A stretch of 64,000 nucleotides of DNA, from NCBI RefSeq assembly GCF_001866135.1, contig NZ_MODW01000002.1, forward strand, positions 580,917 to 644,916, read 5' to 3'. Position numbers and translations under genes: made by a program. Under the pieces are notes generated by a model. It did no database searches. It saw only the letters and a list, made by a program, of their open reading frames with translations, and was not told the DNA's origin. Position 1 is the first letter of the stretch, and every line of letters starts with the position of its first letter. Shown piece after piece: positions 52,313-61,127 of the stretch. Source of the DNA: Microbacterium sp. LCT-H2 (GTDB taxonomy: Bacteria; Actinomycetota; Actinomycetes; Actinomycetales; Microbacteriaceae).

Positions 52313-53385
52313 TTGTCTGCACTCCCGTCGCCGCCGGTGTTCTTCTTGCGCCGCCAGATGCCGCGATCCGGGATGACGGGCACCCCGGTGACGGCGTTGG
52401 GGCGCGTCTTCGGCGGGTTGGCGCCCCGGACGCGGCGCGCACCCTCCAGTCCGGTGGGCACGACGTCCGCGAGACGCGGCACGTCGATCTCCTTCTCCAG
52501 CAGAGCGGCCCGGAGACGGCGTCGGAGCTCCTGCGCCACGTCGTCGCGCGCGTTCGCCCTGGTCTTGATGACGGCGCGCACCACGAGGGCGTCCCCGTCC
52601 ACCGACTCCAGGCCCCACAGTTCCGGCTTCTCCACGATGCGGGTGCGCCACTTCGGGTCTTTCGCCAGGCCCTGCGCCGTCTCCAGCAGGATGTGCTCGA
52701 CCTGTTCGAGGTCGGAATCCGGCGCCACACCGATGTCGACGATGGCACGTGCCCAGCCCTGCGACATGTTCCCGATCCGGGTCACTTCGCCGTTGCGCAC
52801 GTACCAGAGGGTCCCGTTCACGTCCCGCACCTGGGTCACGCGCACACTGACGTACTCGACGACGCCGCTCGCCAGCCCGAGGTCGACGACGTCGCCGATG
52901 CCGATCTGGTCCTCGGCGACGAGGAAGATGCCGTTCAGCACGTCTTTGACGATGTTCTGGGCACCGAAACCGAGGCCGGCACCGACCGCCGCCGTGAGAA
53001 GGGTGAGCGATCCGAGGAGAGCATTGTCGATCGCGTTGACGATGAGGATGATCGCGATGATCACGAGCATCACGTTGACGATGTTCTGCAGGATGGTGCC
53101 GAGTGTGCGTGTGCGCTGGACCAGTCGCATGTCGGCCAACGGGGAGCGTTCCAGCGCCTGCGTGTCGTCGACGGCGGCCCTGTTCTTGGCGGTGTCGACG
53201 ATGCGGTGCACGACCCGCCTGATCACCCGGCGCAGCACGAGCGCGATGAGGACGCAGGCGCCGATGATCAGGGCGATCTGGAGGAGCTTGCCGCCGACCT
53301 TGGTCAGCAGCGCGAGCATGTCCACCACCCACGGGGGGAGTTCGGCGGGCGTCGGCGTGGGGGTCGTCTCAGCGGATATCAGCAT
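52309..53385 (-). CDS. MscS-family mechanosensitive channel
   Basis: A 358-residue membrane protein. Three helices: [39 protein letters not shown] and the pore-lining helix with [23 protein letters not shown], whose Gly/Ala pattern is typical of MscS TM3. A beta domain ([23 protein letters not shown]) and an alpha/beta C terminus follow. It releases solutes on osmotic down-shock. ATG start with TACCAT 7 bases upstream. It is the first gene of the three-gene operon ending in the FAD dehydrogenase. Confidence 0.92.
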   Translation of the reverse strand: MLISAETTPTPTPAELPPWVVDMLALLTKVGGKLLQIALIIGACVLIALVLRRVIRRVVHRIVDTAKNRAAVDDTQALERSPLADMRLVQRTRTLGTILQNIVNVMLVIIAIILIVNAIDNALLGSLTLLTAAVGAGLGFGAQNIVKDVLNGIFLVAEDQIGIGDVVDLGLASGVVEYVSVRVTQVRDVNGTLWYVRNGEVTRIGNMSQGWARAIVDIGVAPDSDLEQVEHILLETAQGLAKDPKWRTRIVEKPELWGLESVDGDALVVRAVIKTRANARDDVAQELRRRLRAALLEKEIDVPRLADVVPTGLEGARRVRGANPPKTRPNAVTGVPVIPDRGIWRRKKNTGGDGSADK

Positions 53386-53392
53386 CGTCTCG

Positions 53393-53398
53393 ATGGTA
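53393..53398 (-). promoter_or_regulatory. -10 hexamer TACCAT for mscS-globin-dehydrogenase
   Basis: On the minus strand TACCAT ends 7 bases before the ATG at 53385. Confidence 0.4.
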
Positions 53399-53460
53399 CC
53401 GAGAGGGCCTCTGCGCCGGCTGGAAGAGCGGCGGCAGAGGCCCGTGTCGGTGGTGGAGGG

Positions 53461-56013
53461 TCAGTCCTCGGCGTCGCGGGACTGCGCGGCGAGGGCACGC
53501 TCCACGTCCGCGAGGTTCTCCAGCACGAGACGGCGCAGGGCGGGCGGCGCGTCCTGGTGCTCGGAGAGCCAGCCCCGCGTCGCGTCGCGCAGCGCGACGT
53601 CGGCGAGAGCGGTGGGGAAGAGCCCGACGATCAGGTACTGCGCGATCTGGTAGGTCCGCGACTCCCACACCGGCAGGAGCATGTCGAAGTACTGCGGCAC
53701 GAAGGCGCCGAGCACCTCCGCACCCGCCGGATGGACGAAGCCGAGGGCAGCCGAGCGGACGATCGTGTTCGGGGCGTCGTCGCGCGCGATCAGCGCGTCC
53801 CAGGCCTCCTGCTTCGCGGCAGCGTCCGGAAGAGCGGCCCGCGCCTGCGCGGCGAACTCCGCACCCTTGGCGGTGTTGTCGGCGGCGAGCGCGGCGTCGA
53901 TGGCACCGGCGTCGGTCGCGCCGATCGTCGCGAGGCCGACGAGGAGCTGCCAGCTCAGATCGGCGTCCACGTCGAGTCCGGGGAGCGTCTCTTCGCCCGA
54001 GCGCAGACGCCCGACGATTCCGGCGTGCTCCGGCGTCACCAGGTTGTTCGCGAAGGCGGTGACGAACTGGAGCTGGCTGTCGCTGCCGGCCTCCGCCGAC
54101 TCGGCGAGTGCCCAGAGGCCATCCGCCACCTTCAGCCGTGCCGCTCCGCGCTCCGCCGGGGCGACGTACAGGGTCGCGGCCGTGCGCAGCTGCGCGAGGG
54201 TGGTGCGGACCGTGGTGGACTCGGTCTCCCGGCCGATGTTGCCGAGAACGAGGTCGATGTAGTCGGACGCCGCCGTCTCCGCGTCGCGGGTCTGGTCCCA
54301 GGCTGCTCCCCAGACGAGCGAGCGGGCGAGGGGATCGTGGATGTCGGCGAGGTGGGCGATCGCGGTCGCGAGCGACTTCTCGTCGAGACGGATCTTCGCG
54401 TACGCGAGGTCGTCGTCGTTGAGGAGGATGAGGTCGGGACGGTCGAGGCCCTGGAGCTCGGGGACCTCGGTGCGGTCGCCGTCCACGTCGACCTCGATGT
54501 GATGGGTGCGCGTGAGCGCGCCGTCCTGCAGCGAGTAGAAGCCGATGCCGAGACGGTGCGGACGGATGGTCGGGTAGTCGGCCGGAGCCGTCTGGGTGAT
54601 GGCGAAGCGCGAGATCCTGCCGTTGTCGTCCTCGGCCACGACGGGCTCGAGGGTGTTCACACCGGCCGTCTCCAGCCACTTCTTCGACCACGTGCCGAGA
54701 TCGCGGCCGCTCGTGGCCTCCAGCTCCGTCAGGAGGTCGCTGAGCTCGGTGTTGCCCCAGGAGTGTTTCTGGAAGTACTGCGAGACACCGGCGAAGAACG
54801 CCTCGATGCCGACCCACGCGGCGAGCTGTTTGAGGACCGAGCCGCCCTTGGCGTAGGTGATGCCGTCGAAGTTGACCTGCACGTCTTCGAGGTCGTTGAT
54901 CTCGGCGACGATCGGGTGCGTGGAGGGGAGCTGGTCCTGGCGGTAGGCCCAGGTCTTCTCCATCGCGTTGAAGGTGGTCCAGGCCTCGGTCCACTCGGTC
55001 GCCTCGGCCGTCGCGATGGTGGACGCCCACTCCGCGAACGACTCGTTGAGCCAGAGGTCGTTCCACCACTTCATGGTGACGAGATCGCCGAACCACATGT
55101 GGGCGAGCTCGTGCAGGATCGTCACGACGCGACGCTCCTTGACGGCGTCGGTCACCTTGCTGCGGAAGACGTACGTCTCGGTGAACGTCACCGCTCCCGC
55201 GTTCTCCATCGCGCCGGCGTTGAACTCGGGGACGAAGAGCTGGTCGTACTTGGCGAACGGGTACGGCACGCCGAACTTGGACTCGAAGTAGGCGAAGCCC
55301 TCACGGGTCTTGTCGAAGATGTAGTCGGCGTCCAGGTGCTGCCAGAGGCTCTTGCGTCCGTAGACGCCGAGCGGGATCACGCGGCCCGAGGCGCTGGTGA
55401 GCTCCGAGAAGGTGGCCTCGTACGGTCCGGCGACGAGAGCCGTGATGTAGGAGGAGATCCGGGGCGTGGGCTCGAAGCCCCAGGTGGCCGAGACCCCATC
55501 GTCGTGGACGATGGGCTCCGGGGTGGGGGAGTTGGAGACGACCTTCCACTCCGCGGGGGCGGTCACCGTGAACTGGAAGGTGGCCTTGAGGTCGGGCTGC
55601 TCGAAGACGGCGAACACACGACGGGAGTCGGGCACCTCGAACTGCGAGTAGAGGTACACCTCGCCGTCCACCGGGTCGACGAAGCGGTGCAGGCCCTCGC
55701 CGGTGTTGGTGTAGAGGCAGTCGGCGTCGACGACGAGGACGTTCTCCTCCTGCAGCCCGGCGAGTGCGATCCGGGAGTCGGCGAAGACCTCGCGGGGGTC
55801 GAGCTGCTCTCCGTTGAGCGAGATCTCGCGCACGTCGCGGGCGATGAGGTCGATGAAGGTGAAGCTGTCGGGGGACGCGGAGAAGCGCACGACGCTCCGG
55901 GAGCCGAAGACCTCGGCGCCCTTGGTCAGATCGAGGGCGACCTCATAGGAGTGCGTGTCGACGACGTCGCGGCGCGCCTGCGCTTCGATTCGGGTGAGGT
56001 TCTCTCCAGGCAA
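53461..56013 (-). CDS. pepN: aminopeptidase N (M1 family)
   Basis: An 850-residue zinc aminopeptidase. Exopeptidase motif FNAGAMENAGAVTFTETYVF and zinc site TILHELAHMWFGDLVTMKWW with the third ligand in LNESFAEWAST (His-Glu-x-x-His-x18-Glu). The C-terminal ERAP1-like helical domain follows. It trims peptides in the cytoplasm. The start is the TTG at 56013 (then PGENLTR, the usual actinobacterial N terminus) with GGGAG 8 bases upstream; no ATG fits. Long opposite-strand frames here are shadows. Confidence 0.94.
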   Translation of the reverse strand: MPGENLTRIEAQARRDVVDTHSYEVALDLTKGAEVFGSRSVVRFSASPDSFTFIDLIARDVREISLNGEQLDPREVFADSRIALAGLQEENVLVVDADCLYTNTGEGLHRFVDPVDGEVYLYSQFEVPDSRRVFAVFEQPDLKATFQFTVTAPAEWKVVSNSPTPEPIVHDDGVSATWGFEPTPRISSYITALVAGPYEATFSELTSASGRVIPLGVYGRKSLWQHLDADYIFDKTREGFAYFESKFGVPYPFAKYDQLFVPEFNAGAMENAGAVTFTETYVFRSKVTDAVKERRVVTILHELAHMWFGDLVTMKWWNDLWLNESFAEWASTIATAEATEWTEAWTTFNAMEKTWAYRQDQLPSTHPIVAEINDLEDVQVNFDGITYAKGGSVLKQLAAWVGIEAFFAGVSQYFQKHSWGNTELSDLLTELEATSGRDLGTWSKKWLETAGVNTLEPVVAEDDNGRISRFAITQTAPADYPTIRPHRLGIGFYSLQDGALTRTHHIEVDVDGDRTEVPELQGLDRPDLILLNDDDLAYAKIRLDEKSLATAIAHLADIHDPLARSLVWGAAWDQTRDAETAASDYIDLVLGNIGRETESTTVRTTLAQLRTAATLYVAPAERGAARLKVADGLWALAESAEAGSDSQLQFVTAFANNLVTPEHAGIVGRLRSGEETLPGLDVDADLSWQLLVGLATIGATDAGAIDAALAADNTAKGAEFAAQARAALPDAAAKQEAWDALIARDDAPNTIVRSAALGFVHPAGAEVLGAFVPQYFDMLLPVWESRTYQIAQYLIVGLFPTALADVALRDATRGWLSEHQDAPPALRRLVLENLADVERALAAQSRDAED

Positions 56014-56183
56014 AGCTGTACTCCCAGGGGTGAGGGGATGTAACCGGGGGTCGGCGCAGTTGGCGCCGACGGCAACCATGACAGCCTACGCCAGAGCGAC
56101 GCGCGCGCCGTCGATCCTCACGAACCGGGGATAGTCACGGTCGTGCGGACGCTCGTCGTCCGCGGAGGTGGGAAGATGGAGGG

Positions 56184-57368
56184 GTGACCGCGATCGAGCC
56201 GAATGTCGTTCCCTTTGCCTCGCCCGCCGCTGCCGGCGGCGACCCCTATGTGACCACGCCCGTCGCCTACGACGCCATCCTCTTGGCGAGCTTCGGCGGC
56301 CCGGAGGGCCAGGAGGACGTGATCCCCTTCCTCCGGAACGTGACGCGCGGTCGCGGCATCCCGGACGAGCGGCTGGAGGAGGTCGCGCACCACTACCGTC
56401 ACTTCGGCGGCGTGAGCCCGATCAACGGCCAGAACCGCGTGCTCAAGGAGGCGCTGGAGAAGGCGCTCGCGGCCCGGGGGATCGACCTCCCGGTGTACTG
56501 GGGCAACCGCAACTGGGGTCCGTACCTCGAGGACGTGCTGCCCGAGGCATCCGCCAACGGTCACACCACCCTCCTCGCGTTCGCCACGAGCGCGTACAGC
56601 TCGTTCTCGAGCTGCCGCCAGTACCGCGAGGACTTCGCCCGCGTACTGACCGACACCGGCCTCGGCGAGACGGTGACCATCGACAAGATCCGCCCCTTCT
56701 ACGACCACCCCGGCTTCGTCGAGGCCTTCGAGGCGGGCGTGCGGGAGTCGGTGCAGGGTTACCTCGACCAGGGTTTCGCGCCGACCGAGATCCAGGTCCT
56801 CTTCTCCACGCACAGCATCCCGACCGCCGACGCCGAGCGCTCCGGCGCCCGCGACATCGACTGGGGCGAGGGCGGGGCCTACGCCGCGCAGCACCTCGCC
56901 GTGTCGGAGTGGACGATGGAGCAGGTGCGGGCGGCCGTCCCGGGAGCCGCCGGCGTGCCCTGGGAGCTCGTCTACCAGTCCCGTTCGGGCCCCGCGTCGC
57001 AGCCCTGGCTGGAGCCCGACGTCTGCGACGTGATCGCGGAGCTCCCGGCGCGCGGTCGCAAGGCGGTCATCGTGGTCCCCGTCGGCTTCATGAGCGACCA
57101 TATGGAGGTCCTCTGGGATCTCGACACCGAGGCCGCCGAGGCCGCGGAGGAGGCGGGCCTCGCCTTCGTCCGCACGCCGACGCCCGGTGTCCGCGAGGCT
57201 TTCGTGGAGGGCATCGTCGACCTCATCGAGGAGCGCCTGCAGGGTCGCCCGAACGCGGAACGTCCGCACGTCACCGATCTGCCCGGCGCGTTCGACGTCT
57301 GCCGTCCCGGGTGCTGCGAGAACGTGCGCGCGGGGTTCAAGCCCGCGGCAGCCGGCATCGCCCCCTGA
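56184..57368 (+). CDS. cpfC: coproporphyrin ferrochelatase with [2Fe-2S] cysteines
   Basis: A 394-residue enzyme that inserts iron into coproporphyrin III, the last-but-one step of the actinobacterial heme route (formerly called HemH). Segments: AILLASFGGPEGQEDVIPF, HHYRHFGGVSPINGQNR, LLAFATSAYSSFSSCRQY, LFSTHSIPTADAE (active-site His), ELVYQSRSGPASQPWLEPDV and PVGFMSDHMEVLWDLD. The Cys in SSCRQ and the cluster DVCRPGCCENVR supply the [2Fe-2S] ligands known in actinobacterial enzymes. GTG start after GGAGGG, with GAAGAT 6 bases upstream. The N-terminal 25 residues are an extension. Confidence 0.94.
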   Translation: MTAIEPNVVPFASPAAAGGDPYVTTPVAYDAILLASFGGPEGQEDVIPFLRNVTRGRGIPDERLEEVAHHYRHFGGVSPINGQNRVLKEALEKALAARGIDLPVYWGNRNWGPYLEDVLPEASANGHTTLLAFATSAYSSFSSCRQYREDFARVLTDTGLGETVTIDKIRPFYDHPGFVEAFEAGVRESVQGYLDQGFAPTEIQVLFSTHSIPTADAERSGARDIDWGEGGAYAAQHLAVSEWTMEQVRAAVPGAAGVPWELVYQSRSGPASQPWLEPDVCDVIAELPARGRKAVIVVPVGFMSDHMEVLWDLDTEAAEAAEEAGLAFVRTPTPGVREAFVEGIVDLIEERLQGRPNAERPHVTDLPGAFDVCRPGCCENVRAGFKPAAAGIAP

Positions 57369-57388
57369 ATCGCGGACAGAGCGGATCC

Positions 57389-57394
57389 TAGGAT
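57389..57394 (+). promoter_or_regulatory. -10 hexamer TAGGAT for rpiB
   Basis: TAGGAT ends 7 bases before the rpiB ATG. The gap GGAGACC is also a usable ribosome site. Confidence 0.4.
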
Positions 57395-57401
57395 GGAGAC
57401 C

Positions 57402-57887
57402 ATGCGCATCCACATCGCCACCGATCACGCCGGACTCGAGTTCTCGACGCGGCTGCAGGAGCACCTCCGCACCGCAGGGCACGAGGTGATCGACCACGGT
57501 CCGGTGGAGTACGACGCGCTCGACGACTACCCGGCCTTCTGCATCCGGGCGGCGCAGGCCGTCGTCGTCGATCAGGCGACCGGGGTGCCGGCGCTCGGCG
57601 TCGTCTTCGGCGGCTCGGGCAACGGCGAGCAGATCGCGGCGAACAAGGTCGCCGGGGTCCGCGCGGCTCTCGTCTGGAACCTCTCGACGGCTGAGCTCGC
57701 GCGGGAGCACAACGATGCGAACGTCATCTCCATCGGCGCGCGTCAGCACACCTACGACGAGGTGACGGCATTCATCGACCGGTTCATCGCCACGCCGTTC
57801 TCCGGCGACGAGCGGCACGTCCGGCGCATCGGACAGATCGCCGATTTCGAGCGCGACGGCTCGCTCCTCCCGGACCCCCGGGCCTGA
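57402..57887 (+). CDS. rpiB: ribose-5-phosphate isomerase B
   Basis: A 161-residue RpiB that interconverts ribose-5-P and ribulose-5-P. HIATDHAGLEFSTRL, DDYPAFCIRAAQAV, VFGGSGNGEQIAANKVAGVRAAL and NVISIGARQHTY. The loop GGSGNGEQIAANK carries Glu where E. coli RpiB has the catalytic Cys region, as in M. tuberculosis RpiB, where that Glu is the base. The ATG at 57402 is preferred over the in-frame ATG at 57393, which lies inside the ribosome site. The Nei-type gene follows 1 base after the stop. Confidence 0.95.
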   Translation: MRIHIATDHAGLEFSTRLQEHLRTAGHEVIDHGPVEYDALDDYPAFCIRAAQAVVVDQATGVPALGVVFGGSGNGEQIAANKVAGVRAALVWNLSTAELAREHNDANVISIGARQHTYDEVTAFIDRFIATPFSGDERHVRRIGQIADFERDGSLLPDPRA

Positions 57888-57888
57888 C

Positions 57889-58887
57889 ATGCCCGAGGGA
57901 CATTCCGTCCACCGCATCGCGCGGCAGTTCGATCGCAACTTCGTCGGCAAGACGATGAGCGCCTCCAGCCCGCAGGGACGATTCGCCGAGGGCGCTGCCG
58001 TGCTCGACGGACGCCAGGCCGTGAGCGTGCAGGCCGTGGGCAAGCAGATGTTCCTCGAAGCGGAGGGCGACCTCTGGCTGCGCGTGCACCTCGGACTCTA
58101 CGGTGCCTGGGACTTCGCGGGGGAGATCCTCGTCGACCCCACCATCGCGTCGGCCAACGGCCGGATGGGCCAGACCAATCAGCGCGGCACCGCTCTCGAC
58201 GAGGCGATCCTCGACGACGCGGGGGAGAACTCCCTCGCCTCGATCGGGGCGCCGCGGCGCGCCAGGGTCCACGTGCGGATGTCCGAGCAGACCAAGGGGC
58301 TGACCGACGAGGTCGACGAATGGCCGCCGCCCGTGGTGGGTCAGGTGCGGCTGCGCCTCATGACCGACATCACGGTTGCCGACCTGCGCGGTCCCACCGC
58401 CTGCGTGTTGCAGACTCCCGAGGAGATGCTGGCGACGGTGGCCAAGCTCGGTCCCGATCCGCTCGTCGGCGATCCGGCGGAGAACGAAGAGCGGTTCGTC
58501 CGCGCCGTGCGGAAAAAGCCGACCCCGATCGCGCTGTTGCTGATGGACCAGGCGGTCGTCAGCGGCATCGGCAACGTGTACCGCGCCGAGATGCTCTACC
58601 GGCAGCGGCTGAACCCGCACACGCCCGGCCGCGACGTCCCGGAGGATGTCGTCAGGGCGCTCTGGCATGACTGGGTGCGATTGCTGGCCATCGGCGTGGA
58701 GACGGGTCAGATGATGACCATGGACGGGCTGTCTCCCGAGCAGTACCGCGCAGCGATGGCGAGCCGCGACGATCGTCACTGGGTCTACCACCGGGCCGGC
58801 CTGCCGTGCCGGGTCTGCAGGACAGAGATCGCGCTGGAGGAGATCGGCGCCCGCAAGCTGTACTGGTGCCCGCGCTGTCAGGCCTGA
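57889..58887 (+). CDS. Fpg/Nei family DNA glycosylase (endonuclease VIII-like)
   Basis: A 332-residue base-excision enzyme. The N terminus PEGHSVHRIARQFDRNF has catalytic Pro2 and Glu3 once Met is removed. VHLGLYGAW comes next, then the H2TH part DQAVVSGIGNVYRAEMLY and a C-terminal zinc finger (LPCRVCRTEI ... LYWCPRC). An insert of about 40 residues around ANGRMGQTNQRGTALDEAI makes it longer than standard Nei (about 265). It excises oxidised pyrimidines. It follows rpiB directly, as nei does in mycobacteria. Confidence 0.92.
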   Translation: MPEGHSVHRIARQFDRNFVGKTMSASSPQGRFAEGAAVLDGRQAVSVQAVGKQMFLEAEGDLWLRVHLGLYGAWDFAGEILVDPTIASANGRMGQTNQRGTALDEAILDDAGENSLASIGAPRRARVHVRMSEQTKGLTDEVDEWPPPVVGQVRLRLMTDITVADLRGPTACVLQTPEEMLATVAKLGPDPLVGDPAENEERFVRAVRKKPTPIALLLMDQAVVSGIGNVYRAEMLYRQRLNPHTPGRDVPEDVVRALWHDWVRLLAIGVETGQMMTMDGLSPEQYRAAMASRDDRHWVYHRAGLPCRVCRTEIALEEIGARKLYWCPRCQA

Positions 58888-58916
58888 GGGCGGGATCCCC
58901 GGGGCTCCCGCCGCTC

Positions 58917-58922
58917 TAGGCT
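58917..58922 (+). promoter_or_regulatory. -10 hexamer TAGGCT, leaderless type
   Basis: TAGGCT ends 7 bases before the ATG at 58930. Confidence 0.4.
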
Positions 58923-58929
58923 GGGATCC

Positions 58930-59571
58930 ATGCGACAGAATCCGAGCTTCACGCTCGCCGATGTGGCCGAGATCCGCCGCGTCATCGACGCCAACCCGTG
59001 GGCGACGGTGGTGAGTGCGCCTGAGGACGGTCTGGTCGCCTCGCACTATGCCGTCCTCCTCGACGACGACCGCGATGATCTGACGGTCGTGGGGCACGTG
59101 GGCCGCCCGGACGACGCCATCCACGGCCTGGGGGAGCGGGAGATCCTGCTCGCCTTCCAGGGGCCGCACGGGTACGTCTCCCCGGGCTGGTACGGCGACG
59201 TTCCCGCGGTCCCGACCTGGAACTACACCGCGGTGCACCTGTCGGGCGTTCCCGAGATCCTCAGCACCGCGGAGAACCTCCGTGTGCTCGATGCCCTGGT
59301 CGCGCGGTTCGAGTCGCGGCTGCCCGACCCGCGCCTGATGTGGGAGCGTCCGAACGACGCGGCCTTCATCGAGAGACTCGAATCCGGAACGGTCGGCTTC
59401 CGCCTCACCCCGACGAAGGTCGTCGCCAAGCGGAGGCTGAGCCAGAACAAGCCCGCGGAGACCATCGAGGCGGTGATCGCGGCGCTGCGCGCCGAAGGGC
59501 CGTATGCGAACGCCGCCCTCGCCGCGGAGATGCGTCGTGCACAGGACGCACGGACGGGCGGAAGGGCGTGA
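58930..59571 (+). CDS. PaiB-like FMN-binding protein
   Basis: A 213-residue split-barrel protein of the PaiB/FMN-binding negative regulator family. ANPWATVVSAPEDGLVASHYAVLLD, LTVVGHVGRPDDAIHGL, LLAFQGPHGYVSPGWYG, VPTWNYTAVHLSGVPEIL and the C-terminal VVAKRRLSQNKPAETI are all family marks. In Bacillus PaiB affects sporulation and protease genes, but many members look like flavin-dependent enzymes, so the regulator label is weak. A GTGA overlap with the amidohydrolase gene suggests joint function. Confidence 0.9.
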   Translation: MRQNPSFTLADVAEIRRVIDANPWATVVSAPEDGLVASHYAVLLDDDRDDLTVVGHVGRPDDAIHGLGEREILLAFQGPHGYVSPGWYGDVPAVPTWNYTAVHLSGVPEILSTAENLRVLDALVARFESRLPDPRLMWERPNDAAFIERLESGTVGFRLTPTKVVAKRRLSQNKPAETIEAVIAALRAEGPYANAALAAEMRRAQDARTGGRA

Positions 59572-61064
59572 GCGCCCTGGGAGTCGAGGTCGGAACGGTC
59601 CGTGCCGTCCGCCCCGTCGGTCCGGGGCGCGAGTTCCTGCTGGATGATGAGCCGGTCGACCTCCACCTCGCCGACGGACGCATCGTCGACATCGCGCCGA
59701 CCGGGGCCCTGCCGGCGCGGGGCGAGGTCATCGAGGCCGACGGTGCCTGGGCGGTGCCCGGGCTCTGGGACAACCATGTGCACACTGTGCAGTGGGCCCT
59801 CGCCGCGGAGCGCGTGCCGCTCGGCGCGGCGGACTCGGCCGTCGGGGCCGCGAGGTTGATGCGCGACGCGCCCGTGCTGCCGGACGGCCGACGGATCGGC
59901 ACGGGGTTCCGGGACGCGCTGTGGCCGGATCGGCCATCCGTGGCCGCGCTCGATGCCGAGACCGGCGTCGTGCCCACCTACCTGATCAATGCGGACGTGC
60001 ACAGCGTCTGGCTGAACTCGGCGGCCCTGGCGCGCGAAGGCTTCCGCGGAGACGACGGTCTGCTCCGCGAGGAGGACGCGTTCGAGATCTCCCGGCGGCT
60101 CAATGCCGTCGATCCTGCCCACAGCGATGAGGCGGTCATCCGCGCGGGGGCGGCTGCCGCGGCACGGGGCGTGACCGGTCTGGTCGACTTCGACATGGCG
60201 TGGAACGCCGATGCCTGGCCGCGACGGATCCTCGCGGGCTTCGCCGCGCACCGTGTCGAGTTCGCGTTCTATCCGGTGGATCTCGATCGGGCCATCGCCG
60301 CGGGCCTCCGCACGGGGGAGCACCTCGCGGTATCGGATCCGACCGGGCTGGTCGGATCCCTCGTGCGGGTCGGGTCGCTCAAGGTCATCAGCGACGGCTC
60401 GCTCGGCACCCGTACCGCGGCGTGCTCACACTCCTACCCTGGCGACCCCGCGAACTACGGGGTGCTGACGGTGCCTCCGGAGGAGCTCACGGCGCTGCTG
60501 ATCACGGCGGCGGGTGCGGGGATCGAGGTCGCCGTGCACGCGATCGGCGATCGCGCCGTGACGGCGGCCCTCGACGCGTTCGGCGCTTCCGGTTCCACGG
60601 GGTCGATGGAGCATGCGCAACTGGTGCGGCACGCCGACCTCGCCCGATTCGCCCGGCTCGGGGTACGCGCGAGCGTCCAGCCCCAGCATGCGGTGGACGA
60701 CCGCGACCTCGTCGAGCACCACTGGGCGGAGCAGACCGCGATCGGCTACCCCCTCGCCTCGCTGCTGTCGGCGGGGGCGGAGGTGCGCTTCGGCTCCGAT
60801 GCGCCGGTCGCCCCGCTCGACCCCTGGCACGCGATCTCCGCGGCGGTCTGGCGCACCGACGACGACCGGGCCGCCTGGCATCCCGAGGAGCGGCTGACGC
60901 TGGATCAGGCCCTCGACGCGAGTGTCCGCACGTCGCTCCGTCCCGGTCAGAGCGCGGACATCGTGATCCTCGGGAGTGATCCTCGCACTGCTGACGCGCC
61001 GGGGCTCCGGACGATGCCGGTCGCCACGACGCTGCTCGGCGGTCGCCTCACGCACGTCGCCTGA
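59568..61064 (+). CDS. amidohydrolase (YtcJ/amidohydrolase-3 family)
   Basis: A 498-residue metal-dependent hydrolase. WAVPGLWDNHVHTVQW (His-x-His metal site), TGLVDFDMAWN, GTRTAACSHSYPGD, EVAVHAIGDRAVTAALDAF, GSMEHAQLVRHADLARF, the catalytic Asp in VRFGSDAPVAPLDPW, and a C-terminal SADIVILGSDPR that rebuilds the small beta domain. Members of this group hydrolyse N-formyl or amide bonds of varied substrates; the substrate is unknown. GTG start inside the stop of the PaiB-like gene. Confidence 0.9.
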   Translation: MSALGVEVGTVRAVRPVGPGREFLLDDEPVDLHLADGRIVDIAPTGALPARGEVIEADGAWAVPGLWDNHVHTVQWALAAERVPLGAADSAVGAARLMRDAPVLPDGRRIGTGFRDALWPDRPSVAALDAETGVVPTYLINADVHSVWLNSAALAREGFRGDDGLLREEDAFEISRRLNAVDPAHSDEAVIRAGAAAAARGVTGLVDFDMAWNADAWPRRILAGFAAHRVEFAFYPVDLDRAIAAGLRTGEHLAVSDPTGLVGSLVRVGSLKVISDGSLGTRTAACSHSYPGDPANYGVLTVPPEELTALLITAAGAGIEVAVHAIGDRAVTAALDAFGASGSTGSMEHAQLVRHADLARFARLGVRASVQPQHAVDDRDLVEHHWAEQTAIGYPLASLLSAGAEVRFGSDAPVAPLDPWHAISAAVWRTDDDRAAWHPEERLTLDQALDASVRTSLRPGQSADIVILGSDPRTADAPGLRTMPVATTLLGGRLTHVA

Positions 61065-61075
61065 GGCGGCGCGCA

Positions 61076-61118
61076 CACGACGAAGGGCGGCCCCGGACCG
61101 GAGCCGCCCTTCGTCGTG
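61076..61118. terminator. bidirectional terminator between amidohydrolase and dps
   Basis: Perfect 16-bp stem (61076-61091 with 61103-61118) with an 11-base loop, 9 bases from either stop codon. It can serve both converging genes. Confidence 0.85.
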
Positions 61119-61127
61119 AACGTGGTG

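Noticed and set aside
52693..56043. 1116-codon open frame on the plus strand opposite mscS and pepN
   Set aside because: It mirrors the codon phase of the real minus-strand genes; its Val/Glu/Gly/Arg-rich, low-complexity translation has no domain. Long antisense frames are expected at this GC content.
58930..59571. PaiB-like gene as a true transcription repressor
   Set aside because: No DNA-binding domain is visible; the flavin split-barrel fold argues for an enzyme or a flavin-binding protein.
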